DNA from: Armatimonadota bacterium
GTDB lineage: Bacteria > Armatimonadota > SYMT01
Assembly: GCA_020696885.1 (NCBI GenBank)
Contig: JAJFMS010000275.1
Span: 1-5,750 of the forward strand
Length of the DNA: 5,750 nt
Direction of reading: 5' to 3'
The notes beneath the pieces were generated by a model, which searched no databases, was not told the origin of the DNA, and saw nothing but the letters and a program-made list of their open reading frames with translations. The position numbers were made by a program, and so were the translations under genes. Position 1 is the first letter of the stretch. The number at the start of each line of letters is the position of its first letter. Below, in pieces: positions 1-5,750 of the stretch.

Positions 1-1380
1 CTCGCCGGAGACGCGGGTGTTGAGGCCGAGTGGCTTCAGGTAGTCCTCCTGCACGTACGTCTTGTACGGCTTGCCCGAGATTCTCTCCACCAGCAGCGTC
101 CAGAGTCCGAACCCGTGGTTCGAGTACGAGGAGCCCTTGCCCGGTTCGTAGATGAGCTTGCGGGTGGCCAGGAAGTGCTTGTGGGTCTGCTCGTAGGTGA
201 CGTTCGACTCGCTGACCTTGAACATCCTGGCGGCGCCTTCGGTGTCCCCGCCCCCGTTGAAGCCGGCGCGATGGTCCAGCAGGTTCTGGATGGTGATCTT
301 GCCGTACCAGGAATGCCAATCCGGCACGGGGACCGCGGGCACCTTGTAGTCGTAGTGGTGCAGGTACTGGTACAGCCGGGTCGTGGTGCCGGAGCTCGCC
401 TTGCCGTAGCCAAACCAGGCATACACGTGGTTGTTCGAGGCGATCCCCATCCCCCGCACGTTGTAGGCGGTGCATCCGGACCCGTATTCGTAGTCCACGG
501 CCTTCGGCGCGTGGTAGTAGTCGAAGTCCTTCGAGGTTCCGGAGCTGACCGTGGCGTCGTCGTACCACACGTACACGTGGTCGTCCGACTTCGAGATGTC
601 GATCCCGACGATCTCGCCCATCGTCTTGCCGGAGGGGAGCTTCACGGCATCTTCGGACGGGCCTCGGACGGCGTCGAAGTCGGTGGGGGTGCCGATGGAG
701 AGCTTGCCGTCGTCGTACCACACGTATACCTGGCCGCCCTTGCTGATCCCGATCTCGCGGACGTCGATCGGCTTCTTCCCGGCGGGAAGGGTGTAGGGCT
801 TGGGTGCGGCATACTGGTCCAGCTTGTTGGTGGCGCCCACGCTCATCGTCCCGTTGCCGTACCAGGTGTAGACCTGATCCTCCGCGTTGATCGCGATCCC
901 CACGATCGGCGTGAACCGCTTCACCGCGACATCCGCGTTGCTGTAGAAGCCGTTCCCCAGCACGCCGTTGTCCCCGTAGAGGAGCTTGGTCTTCGGATCG
1001 ATGCCCTTCGCCTTCATCAGCTGGAAGGCCGAGGGCCCGGTGATGGCGGCCTTGGTCACGCTGCCGATCCGGATGCGAGAGGTGTCGGTCATCGGCGTCT
1101 TCGTGGAGGTGTTGGCGTAGCCGTAGCCCTTGCTGAAGATGAGCCGGCCCTGCTGCGTCACCGCCACGGTCATCCCGGGCAGCTTGCTCTTGGTGATCAG
1201 GTCCTTCACCATCACGTCGACCTTGCTCTCGAGCGGATCCCAGGCGCTGCCCTGGGAGGGTACGCTGCCGCCAGCCGAAGCGGACAGTCCGGCGCCGAGG
1301 GTGGCGATGCCGACTAGCAGGATTCCGGCCGTGCGGCGGGAGGCCGCGGCGGCGTTGCGAGGTCGGGGATGTGCCTTCAT
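1..1380 (-). CDS. Secreted serine hydrolase, class C beta-lactamase/PBP-like family, with an inserted repeat domain; 3' end missing
   Basis: The 460 visible residues start at ATG 1380-1378, and the C-terminus lies beyond the left edge. Residues 1-36 look like an export signal: basic N-region with SRR (15-17 region), hydrophobic stretch about 19-34, and an ASA|GG cleavage site near 36/37. The SRR makes Tat export possible, but the rest of a Tat motif is poor. There is no lipobox Cys. The family is seen in 'KLPGMTVAVTQQGRLIFSKG' (66-84), the nucleophile motif SVTK (S107, K110), 'ITIQNLLDHRAGF' (362-374), PGKGSSYSN with the YSN motif (Y419, N421) and 'LVERISGKPY...YLKPLGL'. The third motif (KTG/HTG-like) should lie off-window. 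SxxK and YxN are about 310 residues apart, against roughly 85 in AmpC-type enzymes; the excess is the four-repeat insert. Substrate is unknown: members include beta-lactamases, D-Ala-D-Ala carboxypeptidases and esterases. A good AGAAAGGA ribosome-binding site supports the start. The gene diverges from the SARP-type regulator. Confidence 0.93.
   Translation of the reverse strand, partial: MKAHPRPRNAAAASRRTAGILLVGIATLGAGLSASAGGSVPSQGSAWDPLESKVDVMVKDLITKSKLPGMTVAVTQQGRLIFSKGYGYANTSTKTPMTDTSRIRIGSVTKAAITGPSAFQLMKAKGIDPKTKLLYGDNGVLGNGFYSNADVAVKRFTPIVGIAINAEDQVYTWYGNGTMSVGATNKLDQYAAPKPYTLPAGKKPIDVREIGISKGGQVYVWYDDGKLSIGTPTDFDAVRGPSEDAVKLPSGKTMGEIVGIDISKSDDHVYVWYDDATVSSGTSKDFDYYHAPKAVDYEYGSGCTAYNVRGMGIASNNHVYAWFGYGKASSGTTTRLYQYLHHYDYKVPAVPVPDWHSWYGKITIQNLLDHRAGFNGGGDTEGAARMFKVSESNVTYEQTHKHFLATRKLIYEPGKGSSYSNHGFGLWTLLVERISGKPYKTYVQEDYLKPLGLNTRVSGE
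343..912 (-). repeat. Four ~50-residue VYxWY repeats inserted in the serine hydrolase (propeller-like)
   Basis: This segment encodes hydrolase residues about 157-346. Four degenerate repeats follow the pattern G-[IM]-x-I-S-x(3-4)-V-Y-x-W-[YF]-x-[DN]-[GA]-x-x-S-x-G-[TA]-x(3)-[LF]-[DY]. The VY anchor falls at residues 170-171, 218-219, 269-270 and 319-320, so the steps are 48, 51 and 50. Examples are 'VYTWYGNGTMSVGA', 'VYVWYDDGKLSIGT', 'VYVWYDDATVSSGT' and 'VYAWFGYGKASSGT'. Period and alternating hydrophobic/aromatic pattern suggest a beta-sheet repeat such as propeller blades; this is inference. I do not recognise the repeat as a named family. It lies where ordinary family members have only a short segment between the SxxK helix and the 'ITI..LL.H.SG' motif, so the catalytic domain is discontinuous. 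Confidence 0.8.
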
Positions 1381-1388
1381 TGAAGTGG

Positions 1389-1396
1389 TCCTTTCT
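1389..1396 (-). promoter_or_regulatory. Ribosome-binding site of the serine hydrolase
   Basis: Read on the minus strand this is AGAAAGGA, with 8 bases between it and the ATG at 1380-1378. It is a good Shine-Dalgarno match at normal spacing and fixes the hydrolase start. Confidence 0.75.
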
Positions 1397-1416
1397 CAGA
1401 TCGATCGGGTCTGTGT

Positions 1417-1435
1417 GGGCACCAGGAGCGTGCCC
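1417..1435 (-). other. Small inverted repeat in the hydrolase leader
   Basis: GGGCAC (1417-1422) and GTGCCC (1430-1435) are perfect 6-bp complements around a 7-base loop, 37 to 55 bases upstream of the hydrolase start codon. If transcription starts near 1446 as proposed, the hairpin sits in the 5' untranslated RNA. It could stabilise the message or be a protein site. No U-run follows, so it is not a convincing attenuator. Confidence 0.35.
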
Positions 1436-1452
1436 TGCGAGTTGTTGAAAGC

Positions 1453-1458
1453 AATATC
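1453..1458 (-). promoter_or_regulatory. Candidate -10 element of the serine hydrolase promoter
   Basis: Minus-strand GATATT matches 4 of 6 positions of TATAAT. It is one of very few AT-rich hexamers near the start codon in this GC-rich gap. The place where a -35 would fall (about 1476-1481) reads ACGATC, which is not a -35 consensus but belongs to the 11-bp direct-repeat array. A weak -35 overlapped by direct repeats is the layout known for SARP-activated promoters. Transcription would begin near 1446, giving a leader of about 65 bases. This is inferred from sequence only. Confidence 0.4.
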
Positions 1459-1476
1459 CCACGGCGGCGTTGGGCG

Positions 1477-1528
1477 ATCGTCTAACGCTCCGTCTCTTTT
1501 CCGTTTTTCTTTCGTCTAAATTCCGTGA
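1477..1528. promoter_or_regulatory. Direct-repeat array at 11-bp steps, probable SARP-type operator
   Basis: On the plus strand the core CGT recurs at 1479, 1491, 1502, 1513 and 1524 (steps 12, 11, 11, 11). Units are ATCGTCTAA (1477), TCCGTCTCT (1489), TCCGTTTTT (1500), TTCGTCTAA (1511) and TCCGTGACG (1522). Four fit T-[CT]-C-G-T exactly, and the 8-mer TCGTCTAA occurs twice. A sixth, weaker CGT at 1468 is again 11 bp away. SARP regulators are known to bind ~7-bp direct repeats spaced 11 bp apart, beside the -10 element. The array lies in the gap between a SARP-type gene and a divergent gene, which fits. That this regulator binds here is inference. Confidence 0.6.
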
Positions 1529-1654
1529 CGGCTCTCCACCCTTTGTAGGAAGGTTCGCTCCGACCGGTCCGCGAATTCGGGGAATGAACGCCCGTTGACC
1601 AGGAACTCGCGCCGGCCCGGTACTGCTCCTCCCTCCCGACTGGACCCTGTCGCG

Positions 1655-4600
1655 ATGAACACCTCTACCGGACCGAAGTTTCAGATCCGGCTGCTCGGCG
1701 GCATCGGCGTTCGGCGCATCCATGATGCGGACGGCTCGGAGATCGAGGTTCGCTCTCGCGGCTCGACACTGCTGCTGGCGCGCGTCGCCCATCCGCCGGG
1801 GCAGGTGCTCCGCCGGGAAGCGCTGATCGACGCCCTCTTTCCGGAAGAAGCACCGGATACCGGGCGAGCCCGGCTGCGGCAGTATCTCTACCTGCTGCGC
1901 CACGAGCTGGAGCCGCTGGGCGTCCCCAGTGACACGTGGCTGCTGGCGGAGCGGGAGACGATCCGACTGGCGCCGGGCGCGGTCATCACGGATGCCGGGG
2001 AGTTTGCGGCGCACGTGGAGCGTGCGCGCCGGGGCGGCTCACCTGCGGAGCGGGCCGCGCATCTCCAGGCGGCGATGGCGGTCTACGGCGGGGAGTTCTT
2101 ACCCGGGCAGTTCGACGATTGGGTCCTGGCCCAGCGGGAGCGGCTGAACGAGCTGTACGCGGGCGCTCTCTGCGACCTCTCGTCCGCGCTCCTGTCGCTG
2201 GATGAGCTTCCGCAGGCGCTGGAGTGCGCGCGCCAGGCCGTAAGCGTGGACCGGCTGCGTGAGGAGTCCCACCGGGCGTTGATGCGGGCCTTCGCCGCTG
2301 CCGGTCGCCCGTCGGATGCGGAGCGCCAGTTCCGGGAGCTGGAGCGCCTGCTGCGGGAAGAGCTGGGCGTGGGCCCTTCGGCCGCGGCACGTCACCTGCG
2401 GGAAGAGATCCGGTCGGGCGAGGTTGCGCCTGCCGCGCCGGCGCCTGCCGTGATGCCGCCAGCCGCTCCGCTCGCACCGGAGCCGCCGGCTCCTCCAACC
2501 CCGGCTGGCGGCGTTCCGCGAGCGGGGTCGTCTCCTGCTCGGAAGGTTCGCCTGCCGCAGCCGTGGACCCGGTTCTATGGTCGCGTGGAGGAGCTGGCGC
2601 GGATCGAGCGGTGGCTAGTGGGCGAGGTAGGCCCGTCTGCGGCTCCGGCGCCTCTCGTCACGCTGACGGGACCGGGCGGCGCGGGCAAGACCCGGCTCGC
2701 GCAGGAGCTTGCCCACCGGCTGGACCGCTGGTTCGGTGGAGCGGTCTGGTTCGTGTCCCTGGAGACGGTCACCGACTCCCGTGGGTTCCTGGATGCGATC
2801 GCTCAGGTGCTGGACCTTCCGCACACCGTAGACGCTCCCGCAGAGCTGATCGCGGAGCGCCTCCGGAAACATCCGGCCTCCCTGTTGGTGCTGGACAACT
2901 TCGAGCACCTAGTCTCGATCGCCGCGCTGGAGGTGCAGGAGCTCCGGGCGCAGGTTCCCGGGCTCGCGTGCCTGGTGAGCTCTCGTCAGCGGCTTGGGGT
3001 GCGCGGCGAACAGGAGCTGGTGGTCACGCCCCTCCCGGTGCCGCGGGAGAGGCCCGCAGCGCCGGAGCTGCCGGCGCCCGGCACAGACGCCGGTAGAGCC
3101 GCCACCGCCCGTCCCGACTCCCCGGAGTGCCTCCTCAGCTATCCCGGCGTTCAGCTTTTCGTGGACCGGGCGCAGGCGGCTCGGGCCAGCTTCCGCCTGA
3201 CCGCGGAGAACGCCGAGCAGGTAGCGGCGATGTGCCGGCGGTTGGACGGGCTTCCGCTAGCCCTGGAGCTGGGCGCGGCGTGGCTGGCGGTGCTTTCCCC
3301 GCAACAGGCATTGGACCGGCTTTCCCAGGGGCTCGCCCCGCTGGTAAGCCGGGACCAGGATACGCCGGAGCGCCATCGGAGCCTCCAGGCTGCGCTGGAC
3401 AGCAGTTACCTCCTGCTTCCACCGGAGCACCAGCGGCTGTTCCGCCGGCTGGCCGTGTTCCGCGACGGCTGGACGCTGGAAGCTGCCGAAGCGGTGTGCG
3501 GTGAGCTGCTGCCCGGCGGATCCGTGCTGGAGGCGCTGGCGCTGCTCGCCGGGAGGTCACTGGTCCAGGTGGAGGACCGCGGCGACAGCATGCGCTACCG
3601 GCTGTTGGAGACGATGCGCACCTACGCCGCCTCGCGCGCCGCCGAAGCGGGCGAGGCGTCTGCCGCCGCAGTCGCCCACGCGCGCTATTACCATTCGCTG
3701 GCCCTCGCCCACCAGGCAGGGTTCGTCCGTGCCGGACGCGGAGGCGGCGCGGACGTGGTGGAAGCAGACCTGGAGAACGGTCGAGACGCGCTGGGATGGC
3801 TGTGTGGCAATGCCGAGGCCCAGCAGCAGGCGCTGGAGCTGGCCGCCGCGCTGGGCAGCTTCTGCTGGATCCGCGGGCGTTGTGCCGAAGGCGGTATCCT
3901 GGTGGAGCGTGCCCTGGCGGACTGCTCTCAGGAGCCGACCCGCGCCCGGCTGGAAGCCTACCGCGCTGCCGCCTGGCTAGCTCGGGTCCGTGGGGACGAC
4001 ACGCGGGCCCTGGAGCTGCTGCTGGAAGCGCGCGCCATCGCCAACGCGTTGAACGATCTCCGGACGGTGTTCGCCGTGGCGAATAGCCTGGCGGGCGTGC
4101 TATTGGACCGGCGCGAACTGGAAGCTGCCGAGCACTGGATCCGTGAGTGCGAGGTGGCCAACCAGACCCTCCAACTCCCCTACCTTACGCTGCTGACCGA
4201 GTTCCGCATCGGCACCTGGGCCGACCGTGCGAATGAGCTAACGCGCGCCCGGCAGGCCCTGGAGCGGTGCGTGGCGCTCGCTCGGGAACAAGGGCATCCC
4301 CGTCACCTGGCGGATGCCCTGGCGTCGCTGGGCTGGACCTACCGCAGGGAAGATGCGGCGCGCGGGGTCGAGCTACTGCGGGAGGGCTTGAAGCTCCACC
4401 GCGAGATCGGCCAGGCGCCCATGGTAATCGAGTCGCTGATCTACATGGGGGCGCTGGAGCTGGTACGCGGGCACCCCGCTGGGGCGGTGCGGAGCCTGAG
4501 GGAAGCCCTGACGGGCAGCGTGGAGATGAACCAGCGAGCGTTTTCGGCCGGCGCCATGGGCGGGCTCGCGGCAGCGGAAGCCGCGGATGAGCGCTGGGAG

Positions 4601-4876
4601 CGCGCCGCACTGCTCTTCGGGGCGCTGGAGTCGCTGGATCAGTCGCTCGGAGGGCTGCCTGCGGACCTGCGCGACCTGCTCTCGCTGGAAGTGATCGCGT
4701 CCGCCCGCGCTCGTGCCGCCGCGGAGTACCCCGAGAGCTGGCGGCAGGGAGCCGAGATGCCGCTCGGCCTGGCGATCTCCGTAGCCCAGGGCGAGCCGCT
4801 GACCACCTCTTCGGCCGGAATGGCTCACGCCCCGTCCGGAAGGCACTCGCTACCGCACGGGCGTCCGGATCGGTGA
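1655..4876 (+). CDS. SARP/AfsR-type transcriptional regulator: winged helix, BTAD, NB-ARC STAND ATPase, TPR-like C-terminus
   Basis: Numbering is from ATG 1655 (1073 residues). Residues about 8-105 form an OmpR-like winged helix ('FQIRLLGGIGV...REALIDALFPEEAPDTGRARLRQYLYLLRHELEPLG'-type pattern, split here as FQIRLLGG and REALIDALFP). About 111-253 is a BTAD domain (LPGQFDDWVLAQRERL, then helical repeats). A Pro/Ala-rich linker spans 256-300. The ATPase starts at RFYGR (306-310), with Walker A GPGGAGKTR (339-347, Lys345), Walker B LLVLDN (Asp414), SSRQRL (442-447) and GLPLALEL (532-539). A winged-helix region (about 576-640) and RYRLLETMRTYA (647-658) follow, then TPR-like helices about 760-990. 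No enzymatic output domain is present. Such proteins use ATP/ligand-gated oligomerisation to control DNA binding; the ligand here is unknown. The start is uncertain: a TTG at 1595 would add 20 low-complexity residues and has a weak GGGGA 11 bases upstream. I prefer the ATG because SARP proteins usually begin a few residues before the 'xRLLGxxxV' strand, though its own ribosome-binding site is poor. Confidence 0.92.
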   Translation: MNTSTGPKFQIRLLGGIGVRRIHDADGSEIEVRSRGSTLLLARVAHPPGQVLRREALIDALFPEEAPDTGRARLRQYLYLLRHELEPLGVPSDTWLLAERETIRLAPGAVITDAGEFAAHVERARRGGSPAERAAHLQAAMAVYGGEFLPGQFDDWVLAQRERLNELYAGALCDLSSALLSLDELPQALECARQAVSVDRLREESHRALMRAFAAAGRPSDAERQFRELERLLREELGVGPSAAARHLREEIRSGEVAPAAPAPAVMPPAAPLAPEPPAPPTPAGGVPRAGSSPARKVRLPQPWTRFYGRVEELARIERWLVGEVGPSAAPAPLVTLTGPGGAGKTRLAQELAHRLDRWFGGAVWFVSLETVTDSRGFLDAIAQVLDLPHTVDAPAELIAERLRKHPASLLVLDNFEHLVSIAALEVQELRAQVPGLACLVSSRQRLGVRGEQELVVTPLPVPRERPAAPELPAPGTDAGRAATARPDSPECLLSYPGVQLFVDRAQAARASFRLTAENAEQVAAMCRRLDGLPLALELGAAWLAVLSPQQALDRLSQGLAPLVSRDQDTPERHRSLQAALDSSYLLLPPEHQRLFRRLAVFRDGWTLEAAEAVCGELLPGGSVLEALALLAGRSLVQVEDRGDSMRYRLLETMRTYAASRAAEAGEASAAAVAHARYYHSLALAHQAGFVRAGRGGGADVVEADLENGRDALGWLCGNAEAQQQALELAAALGSFCWIRGRCAEGGILVERALADCSQEPTRARLEAYRAAAWLARVRGDDTRALELLLEARAIANALNDLRTVFAVANSLAGVLLDRRELEAAEHWIRECEVANQTLQLPYLTLLTEFRIGTWADRANELTRARQALERCVALAREQGHPRHLADALASLGWTYRREDAARGVELLREGLKLHREIGQAPMVIESLIYMGALELVRGHPAGAVRSLREALTGSVEMNQRAFSAGAMGGLAAAEAADERWERAALLFGALESLDQSLGGLPADLRDLLSLEVIASARARAAAEYPESWRQGAEMPLGLAISVAQGEPLTTSSAGMAHAPSGRHSLPHGRPDR

Positions 4877-4879
4877 GGG

Positions 4880-4966
4880 GTAGGGGGGGTGTGGCGGTAC
4901 GGGAGCAGAAGGCGGCGCTCCGCGCCGACTCCCACACCTCCACACCTCCACACCTCCACCCCCTAC
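4880..4966. terminator. Long imperfect hairpin between convergent genes, probable two-way terminator
   Basis: GTAGGGGG (4880-4887) pairs with CCCCCTAC (4959-4966), and GGTGTGG (4888-4894) pairs with CCACACC (4948-4954). That gives 15 bp with a 4-base bulge (4955-4958) on one side. The enclosed bases hold further nested pairing: GGGAG (4901-4905) with CTCCC (4929-4933), and CGGCG (4913-4917) with CGCCG (4923-4927). It starts 4 bases after the regulator stop codon and reaches the GH4 stop codon, so it can serve both convergent transcripts. There is no U-tract, which weakens a canonical intrinsic-terminator reading. Confidence 0.5.
4934..4960. repeat. 8-bp tandem repeat ACACCTCC, about 3.4 copies
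   Basis: Perfect units occupy 4934-4941, 4942-4949 and 4950-4957, followed by a partial unit ACC. The repeat lies in the C-rich arm of the convergent hairpin and outside both genes. It is a simple repeat likely to change length by slippage; a copy change would shift the register of the hairpin pairing. Confidence 0.85.
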
Positions 4967-5750
4967 GCGTTACTCGTCATCTGCCCCTTGTCCGCGGCCT
5001 GGGCGGCGCGGCGAGCTTCGTCCTTCACCTCGGCGAGCTCTTCTACGGAGCGAGTATGCAGCCGCGCGGCGCCCTCGAAGCCTTCCATCAGCTTCACGCG
5101 CGTGCCGTTCTGCTCGTGCTCCGCCAGGCGGGCGGCGGCTTTCGGGACTTCGGCGACGTACTGGGGCAGCCACTCGGCCTGGTGGACCAGCATGTCGTCC
5201 GTAAGCTGCCACACCTCTTCCGGATCGCAGACCGCGCCTACCAGGGGGTCGTGCAGCATCGCCTGCTTCAGCAGCAGCGCGTCCCCGTGGACCGCTGCTT
5301 CCATTCCCATCTGCTGCACGCGGACGGAGGCAGAGCAGGTGGCGGCGCAGGCCAGCGGGAGCTCGCCAACCACCGGCATGCTGATGCCGTTGCGGTCCAC
5401 GTAGCCGGGGATCTCCACGATGCACCCGTTCGGCAAGTTGGTGATGTGGTTCTGGTTCACCACGTTGAAGTGGCCGCGGTAGGGGCGGCCGGTCTCCAAC
5501 GCCTCGATGATGTAGGAGCCGTGCTCCTCGCTGCGGCGCTCCGCGGTGAACTGCGGCGGGTCCTGGGTCATCCAGTTCGGGAAGTCGGTCTCGAACCAGT
5601 TGCGGCCCTCGGTGCACACGCGCAGGTAGCCGCCGGTCTCGCCGTTGATCCAATTACTCAGGTCGATCCAACGGCCGATCTGATCCAGCCGCTTCCGGTA
5701 CCACGGCACGTACTCGCTCAGGTGACCATTGCTCTCCGTGGAGTAGTAGC
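4963..5750 (-). CDS. Glycoside hydrolase family 4 (alpha-glucosidase/alpha-galactosidase group), C-terminal part
   Basis: The right edge cuts the gene; 261 residues are visible, ending at TAG (4965-4963). Counting from the first full codon at the edge, GH4 signatures are TESNGHLSEYVPWYRK (4-19), ITNLPNGCIVEIPGYVDRNG (102-121) and 'QQMGMEAAVHGD...AMLHDPLVGAVC...W.L.DDML' (145-187). GH4 enzymes are cytoplasmic and cleave glycosides by a redox-elimination mechanism that needs NAD and a divalent metal, usually Mn. The Rossmann domain and metal ligands Cys/His lie off-window, so activity and sugar specificity cannot be judged; an alpha-galacturonidase is also possible. The reading frame stays open to the window edge, so a start at the GTG near 5709 would be wrong: the conserved TESNGHLSEY lies upstream of it. 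After residue 196 comes a charged, Ala/Glu/Arg-rich tail of about 65 residues, probably helical and only loosely conserved. It converges on the regulator gene. Confidence 0.9.
   Translation of the reverse strand, partial: YYSTESNGHLSEYVPWYRKRLDQIGRWIDLSNWINGETGGYLRVCTEGRNWFETDFPNWMTQDPPQFTAERRSEEHGSYIIEALETGRPYRGHFNVVNQNHITNLPNGCIVEIPGYVDRNGISMPVVGELPLACAATCSASVRVQQMGMEAAVHGDALLLKQAMLHDPLVGAVCDPEEVWQLTDDMLVHQAEWLPQYVAEVPKAAARLAEHEQNGTRVKLMEGFEGAARLHTRSVEELAEVKDEARRAAQAADKGQMTSNA

Noticed and set aside
343..912. CRISPR or DNA-level repeat array in the hydrolase gene
   Set aside because: The similarity is at protein level with diverged codons; there are no identical DNA repeats with spacers.
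115..1317. Long plus-strand open frame (about 400 codons) opposite the serine hydrolase
   Set aside because: It is rich in V/G/H/D repeats with no recognisable domain, and lies opposite a gene with signal peptide, catalytic motifs and a ribosome-binding site. Long antisense open frames are expected in high-GC genes.
1399..1406. GATCGATC palindrome as an operator
   Set aside because: It is only 8 bp, a common simple palindrome, single copy, and lies between the leader hairpin and the ribosome-binding site without other support.
1445..1450. TTGAAA as a plus-strand -35 for the regulator
   Set aside because: It is a good -35 hexamer, but no acceptable -10 lies 16-19 bases downstream.
1546..1553. 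TAGGAAGG as the regulator ribosome-binding site
   Set aside because: It is a strong Shine-Dalgarno-like string, but no ATG, GTG or TTG lies at usable distance downstream in any frame matching the gene.
1595..1626. TTGACC (1595) with TACTGC (1621) as a promoter just before ATG 1655
   Set aside because: The -10 match is poor and the spacer is 20 bases, outside the normal range.
4185..4943. Minus-strand open frame of about 250 codons opposite the end of the regulator
   Set aside because: The protein is Arg/Pro/Ala-rich with no motif, and the plus-strand frame here encodes the TPR-like part of the regulator.
4889..5404. Plus-strand open frame opposite the GH4 gene
   Set aside because: It is Ser/Ala/Thr-rich low-complexity sequence; the opposite strand carries clear GH4 motifs.

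Overview
The window looks like chromosomal DNA of a high-GC bacterium: G+C is strongly enriched at third codon positions by eye. It carries three protein genes and no RNA gene, insertion sequence or CRISPR array that I can see. The lineage cannot be fixed from sequence alone. BTAD/NB-ARC/TPR regulators are abundant in Actinomycetota, Chloroflexota and Armatimonadota. The 'TRFYGR' lead-in to the ATPase domain and the company of a GH4 glycosidase made me lean to a non-actinobacterial lineage, but that is a weak impression.

Layout: (1) 1-1380, minus strand, cut by the left edge: a secreted serine hydrolase of the class C beta-lactamase / penicillin-binding-protein-like family. About 190-200 residues made of four ~50-residue 'VYxWY' repeats are inserted between the SxxK and YxN catalytic motifs. 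(2) 1381-1654: a divergent intergenic region holding the hydrolase ribosome-binding site, a likely hydrolase -10 element, a small leader hairpin, and an array of TYCGT-type direct repeats at 11-bp steps. (3) 1655-4876 (or from a TTG at 1595), plus strand: a large SARP/AfsR-type regulator made of winged helix, BTAD, Pro/Ala linker, NB-ARC-type STAND ATPase and a TPR-like helical C-terminus. (4) 4877-4962: a convergent gap that folds into a long G-rich/C-rich hairpin and contains an 8-bp tandem repeat. It is probably a two-way terminator. (5) 4963-5750, minus strand, cut by the right edge: the C-terminal 261 residues of a GH4 NAD/Mn-dependent glycosidase (alpha-glucosidase/alpha-galactosidase group).

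How they may work together: SARP regulators bind short direct repeats spaced one helical turn (11 bp) apart, next to the -10 element. An array of this kind lies exactly between the SARP-type gene and the divergent hydrolase gene, and it runs in phase up to a GATATT -10 candidate for the hydrolase. The simplest model is that the regulator controls the secreted hydrolase, possibly itself too, in response to a ligand sensed by its STAND/TPR part. The GH4 gene converges on the regulator and has no visible tie to this circuit. The repeat array and the repeat-split serine hydrolase are the two items most worth follow-up.
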